A stretch of DNA of 64,000 nt from the NCBI GenBank assembly GCA_021234155.1, contig JAJEKV010000049.1, forward strand, positions 2,883,487 to 2,947,486, read 5' to 3'. Positions 22,791-36,707 of this stretch are shown here, piece by piece. Position numbers and translations under genes: made by a program. This stretch comes from Isoetes taiwanensis (lineage: Eukaryota; Streptophyta; Lycopodiopsida; Isoetales; Isoetaceae). The notes under the pieces are model-generated. The model was not told the origin of the DNA, did no database searches, and was given only the letters and a program-made list of their open reading frames with translations. Within the stretch, counting starts at the first letter, position 1, and each line of letters begins with the position of its first letter.

Positions 22791-25700
22791 GCCTTTGAAG
22801 AGTTGGGTAATCAAAATACACGCAGCGTAGGAGCTAATGTGCATTCATATTCAAAAGATATAGAATAAGTCAAAGTTTAATGCGAAAGGTGGAGCCGGAT
22901 AGCAATGGGTTGAAGAGGTGGAAGGCGCCACTTTAATGACAAATAAAGTGGATAGTGATCGATTTATCTCCTCATCTCTATGCCTTGTGCCAATTCGAAA
23001 AGTCTAAAATGAGATCCAAGGCTTGCACTTGGGAAATGACATAATCAACAAACACTAGTACCATCACCCCCGCCTATCCTCAAGGGGATTCACTCCATGT
23101 ATAAGGGGGATATGCCATCTGGGTGCATGGGGTGGCAAAACCCCCCAGATGCGGATCTTTAAAAGCAAATTTTGACCCCTTTCAAATAAAAATTACCTAG
23201 GATAGTGCAAAAAATACGAGAAAAAAAGGACCCCCCTCTTGGAATCGGTATATGTACGTAAAAATGGGTCCAAAAACTTCCTTCCGTGCATGCGGGGATG
23301 GGTTACTACCAAAAAGCGTGGAACCCCCTTGCCTATCCATGCGCAGATGTAATACCTTTTAGAGTGTGGCCATTGCTCTAAGCCATTACAAAGTACCATC
23401 TCAAAGACTTCACATAATACCCGGATGAGCTCCTTCCAAATGTTGAGAGGCGGGTTTGTTAGCATCAGCATCGAACGATGACATTACGTGCTTGATTTGT
23501 ATCATTAGCGGGACATCCATAAAGGGTCACGAACATCCTCAAGTATGGGTTGAGGCGACTTGCATTTCAAAGCGGTCGAAAAGCATTGAAATCACTCAAG
23601 AAGAATAACATTCCCCAACCGTTTTGAATTGAGCAATGTCATCATAAAGATCACCATAGGGATCCGCGAGGCGACATCATATCTTATTTTATTAAAAATT
23701 AGAGGTCATTGATTTTTCGTGCTTGAACGCCAGATGTTACGCCGCGCTCCCTCCGAGGGGATCTTTTGGTCGCCTAAGTCTACTTAGGCAACAGATTTGA
23801 AATGGATGCGCCAATCTTCCTCGCTAATGCTCTTTCTCCTCCGGTGTTGCTTCTCTCTCAATGGTGTTATTCCTCGAAGTCTTGCTCCAAGGTTTGGACC
23901 ATGCCTTCTTCTCGAAATGCACATTTAAAATGGGAGAGGAATATGTTCTTCCCTCATTGTTCTTATGCATGCCGGACTTCTCCCACATATTCTTATGGTG
24001 AAAGGCAATTTTTTTTTTCAAAACCAGCAGTTCCACCTGTTAGGGAAAATTCATGGTGGAGCTTTCATTTTGGGGAGCCCGGATCTTGGAACTAGGAGCT
24101 TTTTAAGCCTAGCAAAACGTTCAAATTTCGGTGCATCTTTTTTTTCTTTCCATGTTTCCCTCCTCTCGTCTCATGCCTTAGCCTCCATCATTTGACTTCT
24201 CAAGCCTTGCATTTGTAGGTTCCTCCAATCTAAAATTAAAAAGGGACAGTGGAGGGAGTGATAAATGTGGACAAAGAATCTTTGGAGATAATCTTTGCAA
24301 AGAACGTCGGACACTTTAAGTGTGGCTTGCATTAAGAAGAGGAGTGGAGTGATGTGTAGGTCCAAAGACAAAATTTCCCTTTAGGGTAAGGTCCTAGACA
24401 TGTCCGGTGCAGGGGAAGCATTATTTTTCAGCAGCTAAGATGATGGGCTGATCTTCTCCATCGTCCATGATGAAGTTAATGGAATTTCAATCTGAAATTG
24501 TTTTGGGCTCTACAATGAAGTTTACTTTTGTTCTTAACAAATTGCCGATTTTGCCACAAGAAAGTCTCGTATTTTTCTTCTCTCGGATCCATGGGTGGGC
24601 TTGAAGCTAAGATTTTACTACAGGGCCCATTCCTTCAAAAGCCTTTTACCTTCTGACTTAAAAATACCGCCCTTCATCATTTGAAGAAACGAATGCAAAT
24701 CTTGCTTTATTTCATCATCCGCTTTATACATTCATATGGCTAAGTCCTGCCCCATTGAAATAAATCTTCTTCATGAAAAATCTTGCTAGCATGTTTGGAT
24801 GCATGTTATGTTAGGGTTAAGCGTGATTTTAATATATGTAGGCATATTTATGTGTATGTAATTCAGTAATAAAGTCCATTCTTTATAATGTTGTCTTGTG
24901 CATTACGTCAGAGAGTTGGGATTGAGGCCGTTTTAGTTGTAAACCCACCCGCTACGAGGTGACTAAATCTCCTTTTATGTCGATGTATTCTAATTGTTGT
25001 TATCTCCACTCTGATATCCACTCGTGAACATTTTTTTTAATTCTACTTTCTTTCAATCTACACACATTGCTCTTCTTTTGATATATTCTTTTCTTCTTAA
25101 TTCTTTTTGATACATTTTTCTCATTTCTTCCTCCTCTTTTTTTGTTCTTTTGTATTGTTGCATGCTTAGCTCTAAAATGAAATTTTGAATTTCCAAACAT
25201 CTTAAGCAATGCATTCTATATGATGCATTCCTTTTCTTAATTTTGCCATGTATGGACCTGGATTGCACTTTTGTTCAATGGTTCTTACTCAATCAAATGC
25301 ACACTTATAAAAAAGTTTCCATCTTGCCACTAAATCTATCAATGCAAATGTCAATGCAAATATACAAAAACAGTCTATGAAGTCTTTGTTTTGCTATGAT
25401 AATTTGACATCCTTAAAAGCATTCTTCCAAGCATTTATTCATTTAGATGTACTTCACCTGCATTTACTAGCCCTAAGTAACCATTAATGGAGATCAGAAG
25501 CAACTGAGATGTTTGTGTTGCTTTATCATTATCTTTTCTTTTGTACCATTTGTCAATCATGTGAAGCTTTTGAGAGTACAATACATATTTGTTATCTTCC
25601 TTGGTTTTTGAGAATGCTCTTCCTTTCTGTTGCTCAAGTCAAGAAGACGGTCCCTTTATTTTGAGGTTCCTTTAGAGGATACCAGTGCCTTAGTGCCTTG

Positions 25701-27586
25701 CTCTGCAATGTAGTTTGGGGAGCCTTGCTCTGCAATGAATGAGGTACTTTCTTAATCGTAGGTCACACTTATTTCAAATTTGTTCATCTTTCCCCCATTC
25801 AAGTAGTTAAATCTTAGTCAAAGGTTTGTGTTGGAATTTATCCTGTCAGGTCTTTTTTTCTACTTAAAAGAAAGGAGTTTTATGCGTACAATAGATCTCC
25901 AGCACTTCTGCAGCCTTCTAAGTCTTGAATTCTCGATTTAGCCCCAAATATCTTGAAATGTGAAATAAACAGGGCTTTTAATCATGTAGACATTAGTTGA
26001 ATATACTATGCATGCCCCGTGTCCTATTGCTTATGTATTCTGTCCATATCATCTCTGCTTTGTATCAGAAGCTTTCTTAAGATGTTTGTTCTTAGCCATT
26101 TTGATCTATTCCATTTTGCAGAGTCATAACAGAGCAACAGAAAATAACTTGCTGCTCTCAGGTGACAAAATGATTGCCTTATATTCATGTTGGGTAAGTT
26201 AGAAGGAGAGGTTGCAGCAGAACACTCTAATCCAGCTCGGATTTGCTCCATCTACCCATTGGCATCCATGAGGTACCTACCTTAATTACTTGCATTTGCA
26301 GTTGGGCTTGAAAAGCAAACTACTGTTCAACTGATAAATGAATTTATACTTTTGATTTTATTTCATATCATATAGAGCTTCTTATATTTAGAATAGGCTT
26401 ATTCTGAATTTTGTTCACATGCAGTGTATGAGATTTATTAACTTTTGCTCCCTTTACTGATAAGGAGCATTTCATTGGAACATTTCTTTGAGCAGGTTGC
26501 ACACCATCTATTACTTTAGGTGTGAAACCGAAGATTCAAATCCATTATGTTCCATTTTATGCAAAAACTTTCAAGATTTCAAAGGTTCAAGGTTCAAACT
26601 GTTGAGGAGATTGCAACAAGTCAATGCTTTTTGAGGAGCTATTGCTATTGGTGTAATTATTACAAGGTAACATTTTATTTTTTCAAGTTTAGTTGCATGA
26701 AATTGTTGAAGGTGAGATATGGTGGATGTTGCAGTTATAAGATATTATTCAAGTTTAGATTAGTTTAGTTGCTTGAATATTGTTCAAGGCGAGATATGGT
26801 ATATGATGCACTTATAAGATATATATTATTCATGTTCGGGGATCAAGTGAGTCTAAGTGAAACCATTGTCTTCATCATTCAGATAGTGGAAATTCATTTC
26901 GGCCTCCCTTTCGCAACATAATATTCTTTAGATTTTGTCATTTAATTCACACGACGCGCGAATTTGTGAACATTTACGGAAGAGTAGCAATAACAAGGGA
27001 CTTATTCAACGTTGATAAATGCGAAAAATGTAGCGCATACAAAACCATGTTTAAGATGATGTTAGTAATGGAGTCGGCAATAATGGTTGCCAATGGTTGA
27101 CAACATATATCCACTATATAATTAGATGTCTCTACAATGCCAAAATTCAATTTCAATTGCAATTGTGTTTTGCTATTCATTGATATGCTATCCACAAAAT
27201 ACAAAACCATCGTAAACAATAATACCATAAACCCCTATATAATCAATTCCATCTATGCACTCCTTCGTCTGCCGATTCTATTTTGTCCTACACATTAGCA
27301 TATTCCTAACCACTCCATGTCCCGATGGTTAATGTGCAAAAGCCTCCTAAACCCTTCATGGTTTGTGATTCCATTATATCTAGGGACACATTTACATTTT
27401 ACAAATTTTTCATTACGCCTAGACCAACTAATGCAGCATTGCCGCACACGCTTTCTAGTTCATCATAAAAGGTGATGATGTAGGTGGGAAGTAACAAAAG
27501 AATAAAATGGTACTACTATTGTGGCAATGAAGTTTGATCCACATGTAGCAATTATATCTATCGACTTTATGGAAGCGTGGATATAT
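22791..27586. other. Repeat-derived and T-rich spacer, no delimited gene
   Basis: Up to about 23.7 kb this may be the decayed 5' part of the neighbouring LINE. A CATCTGGG/CCCAGATG hairpin lies near 23115-23150. From 24.8 to 26.9 kb the DNA is T-rich and intron-like, but I could not assemble coding exons. All ORFs here are under 100 codons without recognisable domains. Confidence 0.4.
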
Positions 27587-27587
27587 G

Positions 27588-27660
27588 GGAAGGAAGGAAG
27601 GAAGGTACTTTATCGCCCACTCTGAGACCAATGGGTCATATGGGACCCAATACAAAAACG
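27588..27660 (-). mobile_element. LINE 3' end with (GGAA)n tail
   Basis: A GGAA run (about 27588-27606) is followed by TTTATCGCCCACTCTGAGACC, CAATGGGTC and GGGACCCAATAC. This matches the 3' terminal module seen at 20316, 30310, 43510, 45490 and 62470. The element body extends to higher coordinates on the minus strand, but its coding part is too decayed to delimit. Confidence 0.6.
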
Positions 27661-29221
27661 CAAACAATGGGGCAAGGGCATCCCTTGAAATAGCAAGCAA
27701 CTCCACCACAACCTCGGCCGCCCATGACATTCATTAAATAATGAAAAGAATTGATACTCAGTAAAATGAGGTAGCCGCTTTGGTCAATGCCCTTAATGCT
27801 TCCATGAGCGGAAGGATATCCATATCTTTTTGCAATGGGATTCAAGCCATCACCTTTATGCATGGAAAACCTGGGACAATTCCAAGACACCAACCAGAGG
27901 CACATTTCCTAGGAAGGTACATTTGAGGTATGGCAAAGGCTTGGTGAGGAGGTCGAGCAATAGAAGCGGCAGCTAGAATAGAGGCAAAGAACATCAGCGG
28001 AAGAAGCAGTTAATGATCAAGGGTACCATTAGCAACATCGTGAGAGGAATGGCCTCGGAGCGTAAGAAGATGTGGTGGGTGCGTAAGATGGAACAACACG
28101 AGGCTATTTTGCAAAGATTGGTGTGTGCATGGGAAATGGGAGAATGGACTTTAACACAAGCATGAGTGGCCTTAGCATGATGAAAAGCGTTATAGCAAAA
28201 AGTTGCATGTGATGGTGTAAAATATGGAGTTTTCCACGAATCGGTCAAATCTTTACCACCATTCTTTTGAATGTCCTCGACCTTTTTGCAAATTCGCGTC
28301 TGCCCGCTAACCATTTGGGACTTTAGTAAGATCAACATCCGATAGAGATGTCCCTTTCAATTGCTTGGCCCTGCTTGAGGATATCCATTTTAGTACTCAA
28401 ATTCAAGACCGTAAATTTCACTATGATTGGTGAGGCCGCGAATGCTCCAACCCTATGTGCAAAGAAGGACAACAACGGTATTTGTGAAGTCCAATTTAGC
28501 TAACACCAAAGTCCAGACCTTCTATTGCAAGTCCTTCCGATGCTTCTTCCGCATGCCATTTAATTGGCCGTTATAATCGGTTGTGCCTATCAATGTATTC
28601 TACGCCGGCGCGATGTAGATGCAGATGTAGATGCAAAACCCATTTACATGAGAGTTTTGAAATTGGGGAGGATGAACTAAGCATGGATCTCACATTAGAA
28701 TCATGACGCTTTGAAGAAGAAGTTGGAGGTGCCTTGGTTGCATGAGAATAGAACGCGTCCAAGGCAAAGAATTTACGACTAGATGTGTCCTTAGCAAGCT
28801 CACCACTTCGGGGTGTCATGCTTTCTTTCCAATGCTCTATGCGCAGTATTACAAATCGTGAGACACCTCGTGAGACATGACGAATAAATCTCTTGGTTTT
28901 GCTTGCCAATATCAACCATTAGGTGCTCCCATAATATATGACAAGCAAAGAACTCCAACTTTGCCTCTCAATTGCTTCCCAAAGGTTTGTATGTTCAAAG
29001 ATGAATTTTGCGATGGCGTTGTAAAGGTCAAGTTGACACTTTGCCAATTCGAACCTCAATGCACATTGAAATTGTGGCCATCTTGTTCTACGCATGTGCA
29101 AAGTAGCCGTGAAGAATGCAAGCTTGTTCTCTAGGTCTTTTTGAAGCAAATTGACATAGAGAGGAAGACGCCTTGGACGAGGACCTTGGAGAAATCATCC
29201 GGGTCAATGCCACCGGCAATG

Positions 29222-29490
29222 GGCCTCCCTTTCATCATCATGAGTTGAACCTCCAATGCATGTTGGAGGTGTGGCCGAAAGCGATATGCACTTCCAACAC
29301 CGTGAAAGCGGATGCAATGCTTCTCCCCATCGCCATTCATGTGGTGAACCTCCAACATGTTGGAGGTTCGCCTGAAGGCTTGCACCGCCAACGCCCAGAA
29401 TCTGGATGCAATCGCTCTCCATCATCATGTGTTGAGCCTCCAACGATGTTGAGGTTCGTCTGGGGCCATTTGCTCCACCAACACCATTGG
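29222..29490. repeat. Tandem repeat, ~110-bp unit, with a 20-bp perfect palindrome
   Basis: Three diverged units carry TTGARCCTCCAAYG..GTTGRAGGT and GGATGCAATSCTCYCC-type blocks. At about 29348-29367 ACCTCCAACATGTTGGAGGT is a perfect palindrome. Both strands stay open across the units, which gives overlapping chance ORFs. The array lies in GC-richer, probably transposon-derived DNA. Confidence 0.6.
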
Positions 29491-30297
29491 GAATTTGCAA
29501 TGGACAACGCTTTTATCCGTTGAGAGTAAAGATGCAATGCCCATTTAATGTCTGGCCGCTTAAGATGAGCATCTTTATTGAGAGATCGATCACATCACCT
29601 TTGAAAATTATCTTTTGTTCGTGGATCGAGACTTCAGGGGTGGCGAAAGGTGCCCCCGACGGATCAGTCCCGAAATTAAAAGTCCAAAAAGCTGAAATGT
29701 ATAATGATGCAAATAGTCCGAAGCATATGTCTTGGAAAGATCCGTGCATAAGCTTTCCAATGAGCCCGAAATCACATGATTCTGATGTCTCTAGCTCAAG
29801 TTATGAGCTCGGTGAAGTTTTGCCGTCGGGCACCAAAAAACCAAAAGGCAGAGCCAATAGAAGAAGAGAATCGGCCGCTCCAAAGAGACAAATGATACCT
29901 CGACACTCCACAACAAACTCACGTAAAAACTGCAACTCTTTACCGTATTAAACCGGTCATCACCATCTACAACACCTAAGAAGTCATGCCAATGGCAAAC
30001 TTCCGTCCTACTAATCCCGAACACCGTAAAGCTTTGAAATAGCTTGTACGTAAAGCTTTGGAAGGACTTAATTGTTAGAGGAGTAGATGTATTGCACAAA
30101 GAATATCCATTGGTACATAAATGGTTCTCGCCATATAATGAACAAGGTCATTATAAGTGAAGGGTAGCTAAAAACCAACAACATGAACAAAATAAAACAT
30201 GTAATTACAAAATTATGGGGGGATACTATGTGTAGCCTTTCAAAGAGGAAGATTGTTGGTCACATCTTTTGTCTAGCTATGCAATAATAATAAATTG

Positions 30298-30400
30298 AAT
30301 TAGATTTTATCGCCCATGAGACCATAAAGTCTACAAAACCCAATACAAGAAAGACATCATAGGAAGCTCATTATTGCCTAGAATTAGAAAAAACCCTCAC
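30298..30400 (-). mobile_element. LINE 3' terminal fragment
   Basis: TTTTATCGCCCATGAGACC, then AAAGTCTACAAAACCCAATAC, is the same terminal module as at 27610. It is abutted at 30428 by a LINE in the opposite orientation, so it is probably severely truncated or interrupted. Confidence 0.5.
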
Positions 30401-30427
30401 CGATGCAGAGTTTTCAAGGGAGTTAAA

Positions 30428-30860
30428 AATGCATCCTTCCAAAATGGATAGGTGGTTCGGTATGATGGACTTCTTATCGCTGAGCAAAGTCCTTATTTTA
30501 AAGTTCATTTGGAGACTCATGAATGGTGAAGATGACTCTCCCGGGTTTACTTTTAGACAAGCTCTTGTTCACTATATCCCTCTAGGCAAGAAGGCAATCA
30601 AAACCAAACCGTTAAGATTTATTTCAATTCTTTGCTTTTTCAAATGCATCCTTCCAAAATGCGTAGGTGTGCTGCGTATGATGGACTTCTTACTGCAGAG
30701 CAAAGTCGTTATTTTAAAGTTCATTTGGAGACTAGTGAATGGTAAAGATGACTCTTCTGGTTTACACCTTCTTAGACAAGCTCTTGTTCACTATATCCCT
30801 CTAGGCAAGAAGGCAATCAAACCAGTTGGGCATTTATTTCAGTCTCTACTGCATTTTTCA
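30428..30860 (+). repeat. Tandem duplication, ~215-bp unit x2, inside the LINE
   Basis: AATGCATCCTTCCAAAATG starts at 30428 and again at 30643, and both copies run through GACAAGCTCTTGTTCACTAT and AGGCAAGAAGGCAATCAAA. A third start (CAAATGCTTCTCC) appears near 30860. The copies share the reading frame only in part. Confidence 0.85.
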
Positions 30861-31960
30861 AATGCTTCTCCATTTTTGCATGGATTGTTGGCAGCATGGG
30901 ATGCAGACAAACATCTCTTTTGGCTATGTCCTTCCATCCACACCCTATTGGAACTCCATTGTCAGATTGGGCACCACTACCTCCAAACCCCTCGGCACCT
31001 CCATCGGCCATTAATTAATCTTCTTACACGGAGAGACAATGGGTCTTTGCAAGCCTTATCTCTATTCAAGCATGGTATGAAGCCGGTAGCCTCAACTAAA
31101 ATTTCTAGTCTCCCATTGGGATGTGTCTGTATGGGAGGTCACAGAAAATTTGCCTCTTATGGTGCACGTTGGTGTTACGTAAAGGCTGCCTTGGGACTAT
31201 CATGAAAATATTCACAAAGGCAAGCACTTTGTCAACTCAGTATATTGCCGCCTCTTAGCACCACAGCCTCTCCCGTTGCTAGATGGGTGGTGCTTATAGG
31301 ATGCATAGCCCAATTTGAGTTGTACATGGTGCCGGGCTTTGGGATAATTTGCTCCATCCTAAAGTTTCTCAGACTTTTGGTGGCATGTTATTCCAGCTGT
31401 CGGCAGTTAATGCCTTTACAAAGATCGTTATGATCTTCGTGATATTTGCAATATGCCCACTTTTACCTTTCAAACGTTTTGAGTCTCTTGAGCATTTGTT
31501 TTTTAATATCCGGAGGTTCACGCAGATGGTCCTTTAAGTTAAGGTTTGTTTAACAATGCACTAGATTCCGCCAATGTATCCTCCTTGGCATCCTATCCCA
31601 ATGCATGGCCTGACTAAACAAAGGGCATTCCATCTTAGTTCTCGACGGCTCATGTGGTCAAATGGGAGGCCGCAGACGCTTCACATTTTGAGGGCATTTA
31701 CTTATCCGCATGTGACGCTATTAGTGTGGCCTGTAATAAGATATTGATGGCTTACAAGTGTTCCTCCTTTGAGTCCGTGAATTGGTTTCAATAACTTCAA
31801 ATTTGTTCTTATTGTTAGTCTCCTATTCAAGTAAGTACATTGTGCTTCGTGCTCATTGCCTCTTGAACATCTTGTGCTTACAATAGATGAGACATGTACA
31901 TTCCGTACTTTTCATATCTAATGAATAAACTTATTGCTTTGTCCTTCAAAAAAAAGGATA
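30428..31960 (+). mobile_element. LINE 3' half with zf-RVT-like domain, plus strand
   Basis: Before the tail, the minus-free reading shows a block typical of the LINE region between RT and RNase H: a Cys/His-type zinc-binding segment with RYDLRDI (about 31430), ESLEHLFFN (about 31485) and downstream SYPNAWP. The 3' end is AATGAATAAACTTATTGC, TTTGTCCTTC and an A-run at about 31949-31957. The same end sequence recurs at 52.8-53.3 kb, which proves a repeated element. Several frameshifts make it non-functional. Its 5' part contains a direct 215-bp duplication. Confidence 0.7.
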
Positions 31961-34326
31961 AGATTAACACGAATTGTATTCATTCCATTCTTTGAAATGG
32001 CCCTGCATTTCACTTCAAATCTTGCTTTTGAGCTCAATTTAATGGATAATAAAAAATACACTAGGTACCCATCAAAATCTTGCTTCTAGGCACTTATCCA
32101 ATGGAATGGGTACACTCTAAACACATTGCCTTTCAAATAGTCGAGTGTGGACACTATGGATCATATGGAAAAGAAGAAGAGCAATTGCCTTAAAGAAAGA
32201 ATACACTGTGCAATCAATTGATGTATGCTTTGAGCCAGATTCAAGAAAGTACAAGTGTATACATGATTCGTGGAGGCTACTTTAAAGAGGCAAATTGGGG
32301 GCTTTCATCAAACTCTAAGGTTGAAGGTTGATTCTGTGAGCTACCCCTCCCCAAACTTGTATAAAGGGTGCTTTATTTCTCGCGGTAGTCATGTAATATT
32401 TATTCAAAATCGTAAATTCAACATCGTCCATGGTGCCGGAAATATGGGAGAAGTTGTCAGATTCATGTTATGGCTTGCCGACTTTGGTATTTTATGTAAG
32501 AGTGTCATGTGGGTGAGCAACCCCATGAGTGAATCATTTCAATCACATGTTTTGTAAATGCTATATTGATTGCAAAGCAAAGGTTTACAAATGACTAAGA
32601 AACCAACTACCATAATGCAGATTGTGTGCTATTTTTGTTGATTGTGTACCAGTTCTATTGCACCTCACTTGGTACAATGGTTTATATTTCCATCTTCATT
32701 CCACCTTCCAATTCATAGTGAAGTTTCACTTCACGCAAGAAAGTAGGCCATTCGCATGGAAAATACAAAAATCAACCCCTACATTTTGTTCTATGGTATC
32801 CGACAAATCAATCTAATGTTTGTATCATGACCAAGACAAATGTTATTTTTATTGCATGACAAGGTCCTAAATAGCTAATAAAACTATATCCTGTGGAACT
32901 AATTATTCATTTCAAATATCCCATTCAACAATTTCCAAATCAGTGTACTTATACATCATACCTTCAGTATAAAAATGACAACCACCCAAACTATAGCCAT
33001 TCAAAAGTCATGCATTACATTTTTCTCAGCCGACTATTTCAAATACTTAAACGACTCTACCTTACAAAAGAAGAAGAAAAAGAAGGAAAAAAAAAAAACT
33101 AAAAACACACAAACGACGATATAAGAATTGGGCCACTTTATTTTCGGTGGTGTTTTGAAGCATGTCCACTAATTCGTAATAACATTTCTCCAATATATAT
33201 ATGTAATATATGGAGACATTCTCTCCAATCTTAAATTGACATTGGGTCGACGATTCCATTATCAGGAACAACCTGGGTTGGCCGCTAGACCAGATTCGCT
33301 ATAGTCAAATTTCAAATCCATCTTGAAATTACATGGGCCTTTTGATCCGATTTATATCCATTTCGCGGGCACTCGCTACTACGACAATTTCGAAATTCCT
33401 CTGTTTTTGTGGGCTTAGTCCGATGAATCACTATTCTCTCACCGGCTCGATTTTTAAGTTAATGCCTTCGCTTTCGCGGATTAAGCATCCAAAGATATTG
33501 GTGTAAAACCCGGTGCATCTACAAAACTGAAGGAGCATCCTACAAACCAGAAGAAGCATATTGAATTAAAAACACAGCCGCCGGGTTAATCTCTTCTATT
33601 CTACCGAGGCAGTTTCTCGTTTTGGGTCTTAGATTTGTCCGCCATAAATGCCATTTCCTGTTTATACATTTCTATATATTATTTGGGTGAATTTCTTCAT
33701 TTGGTGCGCATGTTTTTAACAACTGCACTTTTGCTTGATGCTTTGTTTCTACGCTTATTTTCGATCTTAAAACCATATTGAATCCATACTTTCGGTTCAA
33801 ACCTCACTGCTTAGGAACCCAAATGAAAGCTACAACAAACCCAACTGCAAAATATCCTTTACCAAAACATGTCATGTTTTCAAGCCCGTGAACTTCGCCA
33901 ACACTCGCCAAAACCACCGAACCGGGCACACAAAAAAAAAAATCCTTCCAATCTACAAAAGAAGGAATGGCCCTCCTAAATGAACGCCTCGGTGCCTTCA
34001 ATGAAGCCCATCACGGAGTCGAAAGCACGCGAGGGGAATTTTAAATTTTGTTACGACCCAACTTCCATTTTGTTGGGGAATGAAAGGGGTCCCCCTTTTC
34101 GGTTGGAAGGACCCCACGCCCTTCCAAAACCAGAAAGGGTCCCCCTTCCCGTCCCCAATACATATCACAACGGCGGTAAAACAAACAAAAAACAATCAAC
34201 AAAATAGAAAATAACGGTAGCGTGTGCGTTGGTATAAAAGCAATATCATCGCCAAAGACTTGTGCAAGCTTGCAATAAGTCTATAAGCCAATATTACAAA
34301 AGATATCCATAGAAACAATTCCAGTA
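31961..34326. other. Intergenic, no supported gene
   Basis: AT-rich spacer. GC-richer islands near 33.3-33.6 and 34.0-34.15 kb include GAAAGGGGTCCCCCTTTTC and GAAAGGGTCCCCCTTCCC, which are small GGGGTCCCC palindromes. No coding exons were recognised. Confidence 0.45.
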
Positions 34327-34880
34327 CTTTATCGATAACATGCTTCAAGGATGACAATAAAATGAGGAATGGTCAACATTATGAACTTGCTACAATTGCT
34401 TGTTCTTCTTTATCTACAACATGCTTTAAGAATGACAATAAGTTGAGTGAATGGTCAACAATATAAATTTGCTACAATGGATTCTTCTATAAATGCATAT
34501 AGCACCACCTCCATCCTATATTATGTTGTTCGATTTTAAGACTTGGAACTTCTTGTTGAAATCATTCTAAGACTCGTATCACTAAAGAGGATTCTTGTAG
34601 CCTTAGTTATATTCTTCTCATCAACCACAACTTTGACAACATGTTAAGTCTTGGAACTTCTTGTTCTAAGACTACCAAAGCGGTATCGCTAAAGGCATTA
34701 CTTCGCATTAGTTATATTCTCATCACCACAACTTTGACAAACATTGTTAAGTGAATGTAGTACAATGTCAATATTGAGGTGTTTCAATGTTTACATGAAA
34801 TGGTGAAACTACCACCATAAGCTACGTTGTTTACCAATATTGAGGTGTTTCAATGCTTACATGAAATAGTGTGAAACTAC
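34327..34880 (+). repeat. Cluster of three unrelated tandem duplications
   Basis: A: 34327-34402 and 34408-34480 share ACATGCTT, GACAATAA, GTCAACA and TTGCTACAAT. B: 34536-34643 and 34644-34750 share TTGGAACTTCTTGTT, TTAGTTATATTCT and CCACAACTTTGACAA. C: 34771-34811 and 34836-34880 share AATATTGAGGTGTTTCAATG, TTACATGAAAT and GTGAAACTAC. The three units differ in sequence, and each is present about twice. Noncoding. Confidence 0.8.
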
Positions 34881-36707
34881 TTTTTTAGTGACGGTATAGT
34901 TTTATGTTTACCAATACTAAAAAAGCAATATAGAAGCACGTTTACCAATACAAAAGAAATAGTAATAGACTTTGAGATCAACATAGAAAAAGACAAAATA
35001 TGCTTAAAACATTATTTCAACATAGTAATGAAATTGTTTGTCTGTCCTTTCAAGGAGGAGGTGATCTAGATAATATGCATACAATAAGCATAGCAGCTAT
35101 ATACTTGCCTCTTCCATATTGTATGTACATTATATAACTACACGCTTCTTTATCCGCCATGACAATTCATATTTATAAATGGTTTCAAACCGAGGTGAAC
35201 ATGTGTGCCAAGCCTGAATTATTTCAACAAAGACATATCAAATAGTAAATTCATTAGTTGAGAACTGCACCCAAAAGTATTGATTTTTACATTGTACAAT
35301 CTATGCAAAATCTCGAAAAAAGCAACATAGTTAAAGTTTTCTCCTAGTTTGTTGATCTCTAACATGAAACTAATTGGGCACTGATAGCCCTTACAACAAA
35401 GGGCTAGGAGTCTCCATCAAATATCTGATAGGTTGCATCTTGAGCTTAGTTGACGATACATTAGGTTATGATAATATTAGACATTGCGTCCATTCCTTCA
35501 TTTTATCATGTCTAGCCTCAATTGGCAACACATCTAGAAGAAAATGAAACGTAGCAGAGCATCACAGAATGTGCTTCATATGCTGTCATAGGAAATATTC
35601 ATGGTACAACTATATACATGTTTTTATGGAGCATATCCACAAGGTAAAAAGAAAGAAACTTTTTACGCCAGGAAGAAAACAAAGATTGCAACATCAGTGT
35701 GTGGAGTACACAGACCAGCTTTTCATTATGGTATATTACCTGTAGCATGTGTTAAAATGGAAAGTTTCCAAAAACCAAACATAGCGCACTAAAGCTGAAG
35801 AAAAAAAGAAGTAGAGGAATATGTGGACCTTAATAACGTCCAGAGGGTTTTAAGTCCTTGAAAATGCACGGAAGATGTAGCAAAATGAAGATAACCTGAT
35901 ATGAGTGACGTCCAAAGAGTGCTCATTTAGACAAACAAAGTTTTAAGATCTGCTCAGCTGCCGTGCACATTACCAGTTTAAATGAACACATGCACTACAA
36001 AATTTCCAACCATTCTTCCATTTTCAGTCTACAGTTGGCTGCATAGCAGGCTTGGCTAATCAAGGTTCCGCTTTCTTTTTGCATGTTTGCAAGAAAGATA
36101 AATCGTTCGTGATAGGGCCTCTAGGCTTATGGTAAATCCTTGGACTATAATAGTGGGGTTACAATATGGACATGCAACTTCAGGAAGTACTTAAGAGTTG
36201 GATATCCTTGAATACTATCCTGCCATCATTGTTTATGGTATGGTTTTAATCAAAGGCACAACACATGTCTTACTTTAAGCACAACTATATTTTCCTTGTA
36301 GCTGAATCCCTGTGAGCATCAGCATCCAACTTGCAATCACAATTTCTTCCTCTAGCTTATAAGCTGCTGCAAGCTGCTCATGAACATGACAACAAATCAT
36401 GACTTATCAGTTACATGAAGAAATAAATCATTTTGAAGTTGGCTTATGACCATGCATCATAATCTAAAAATTATCCTTCACAAATTTAGAAATGGGCATA
36501 TACAAAAAGTGGGCTGCTTTATTGCTTCATAATGATGGTTTTCCAAAACCATATCAGATGTTTTCTTGATGTGTTTCTTAGATGCTTTCTTACCATATCA
36601 GATGTTTTCTTACCTAATGATGGTTTTCCAAAAGCATATCAGAATGTTTGCTTACCTAATATGTGATCACACCAAAATAGTCTGCCCTTTTTGCTGCAAA
36701 GATATAT
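34881..36707. other. Intergenic, no supported gene
   Basis: AT-rich. A short local duplication around 36535-36660 repeats TGATGGTTTTCCAAAA and CATATCAGA..GTTT. Some of this could be 3' UTR or further introns of the minus-strand gene ending at 36708. Confidence 0.4.

Noticed and set aside
29173-29523. Overlapping ORFs on both strands
   Set aside because: The openness comes from a repeated unit whose length keeps several frames open; no domain seen.
30429-31205. 258-codon ORF as a host gene
   Set aside because: It covers the tandem duplication inside a LINE and continues into LINE 3' sequence that recurs at 53 kb.
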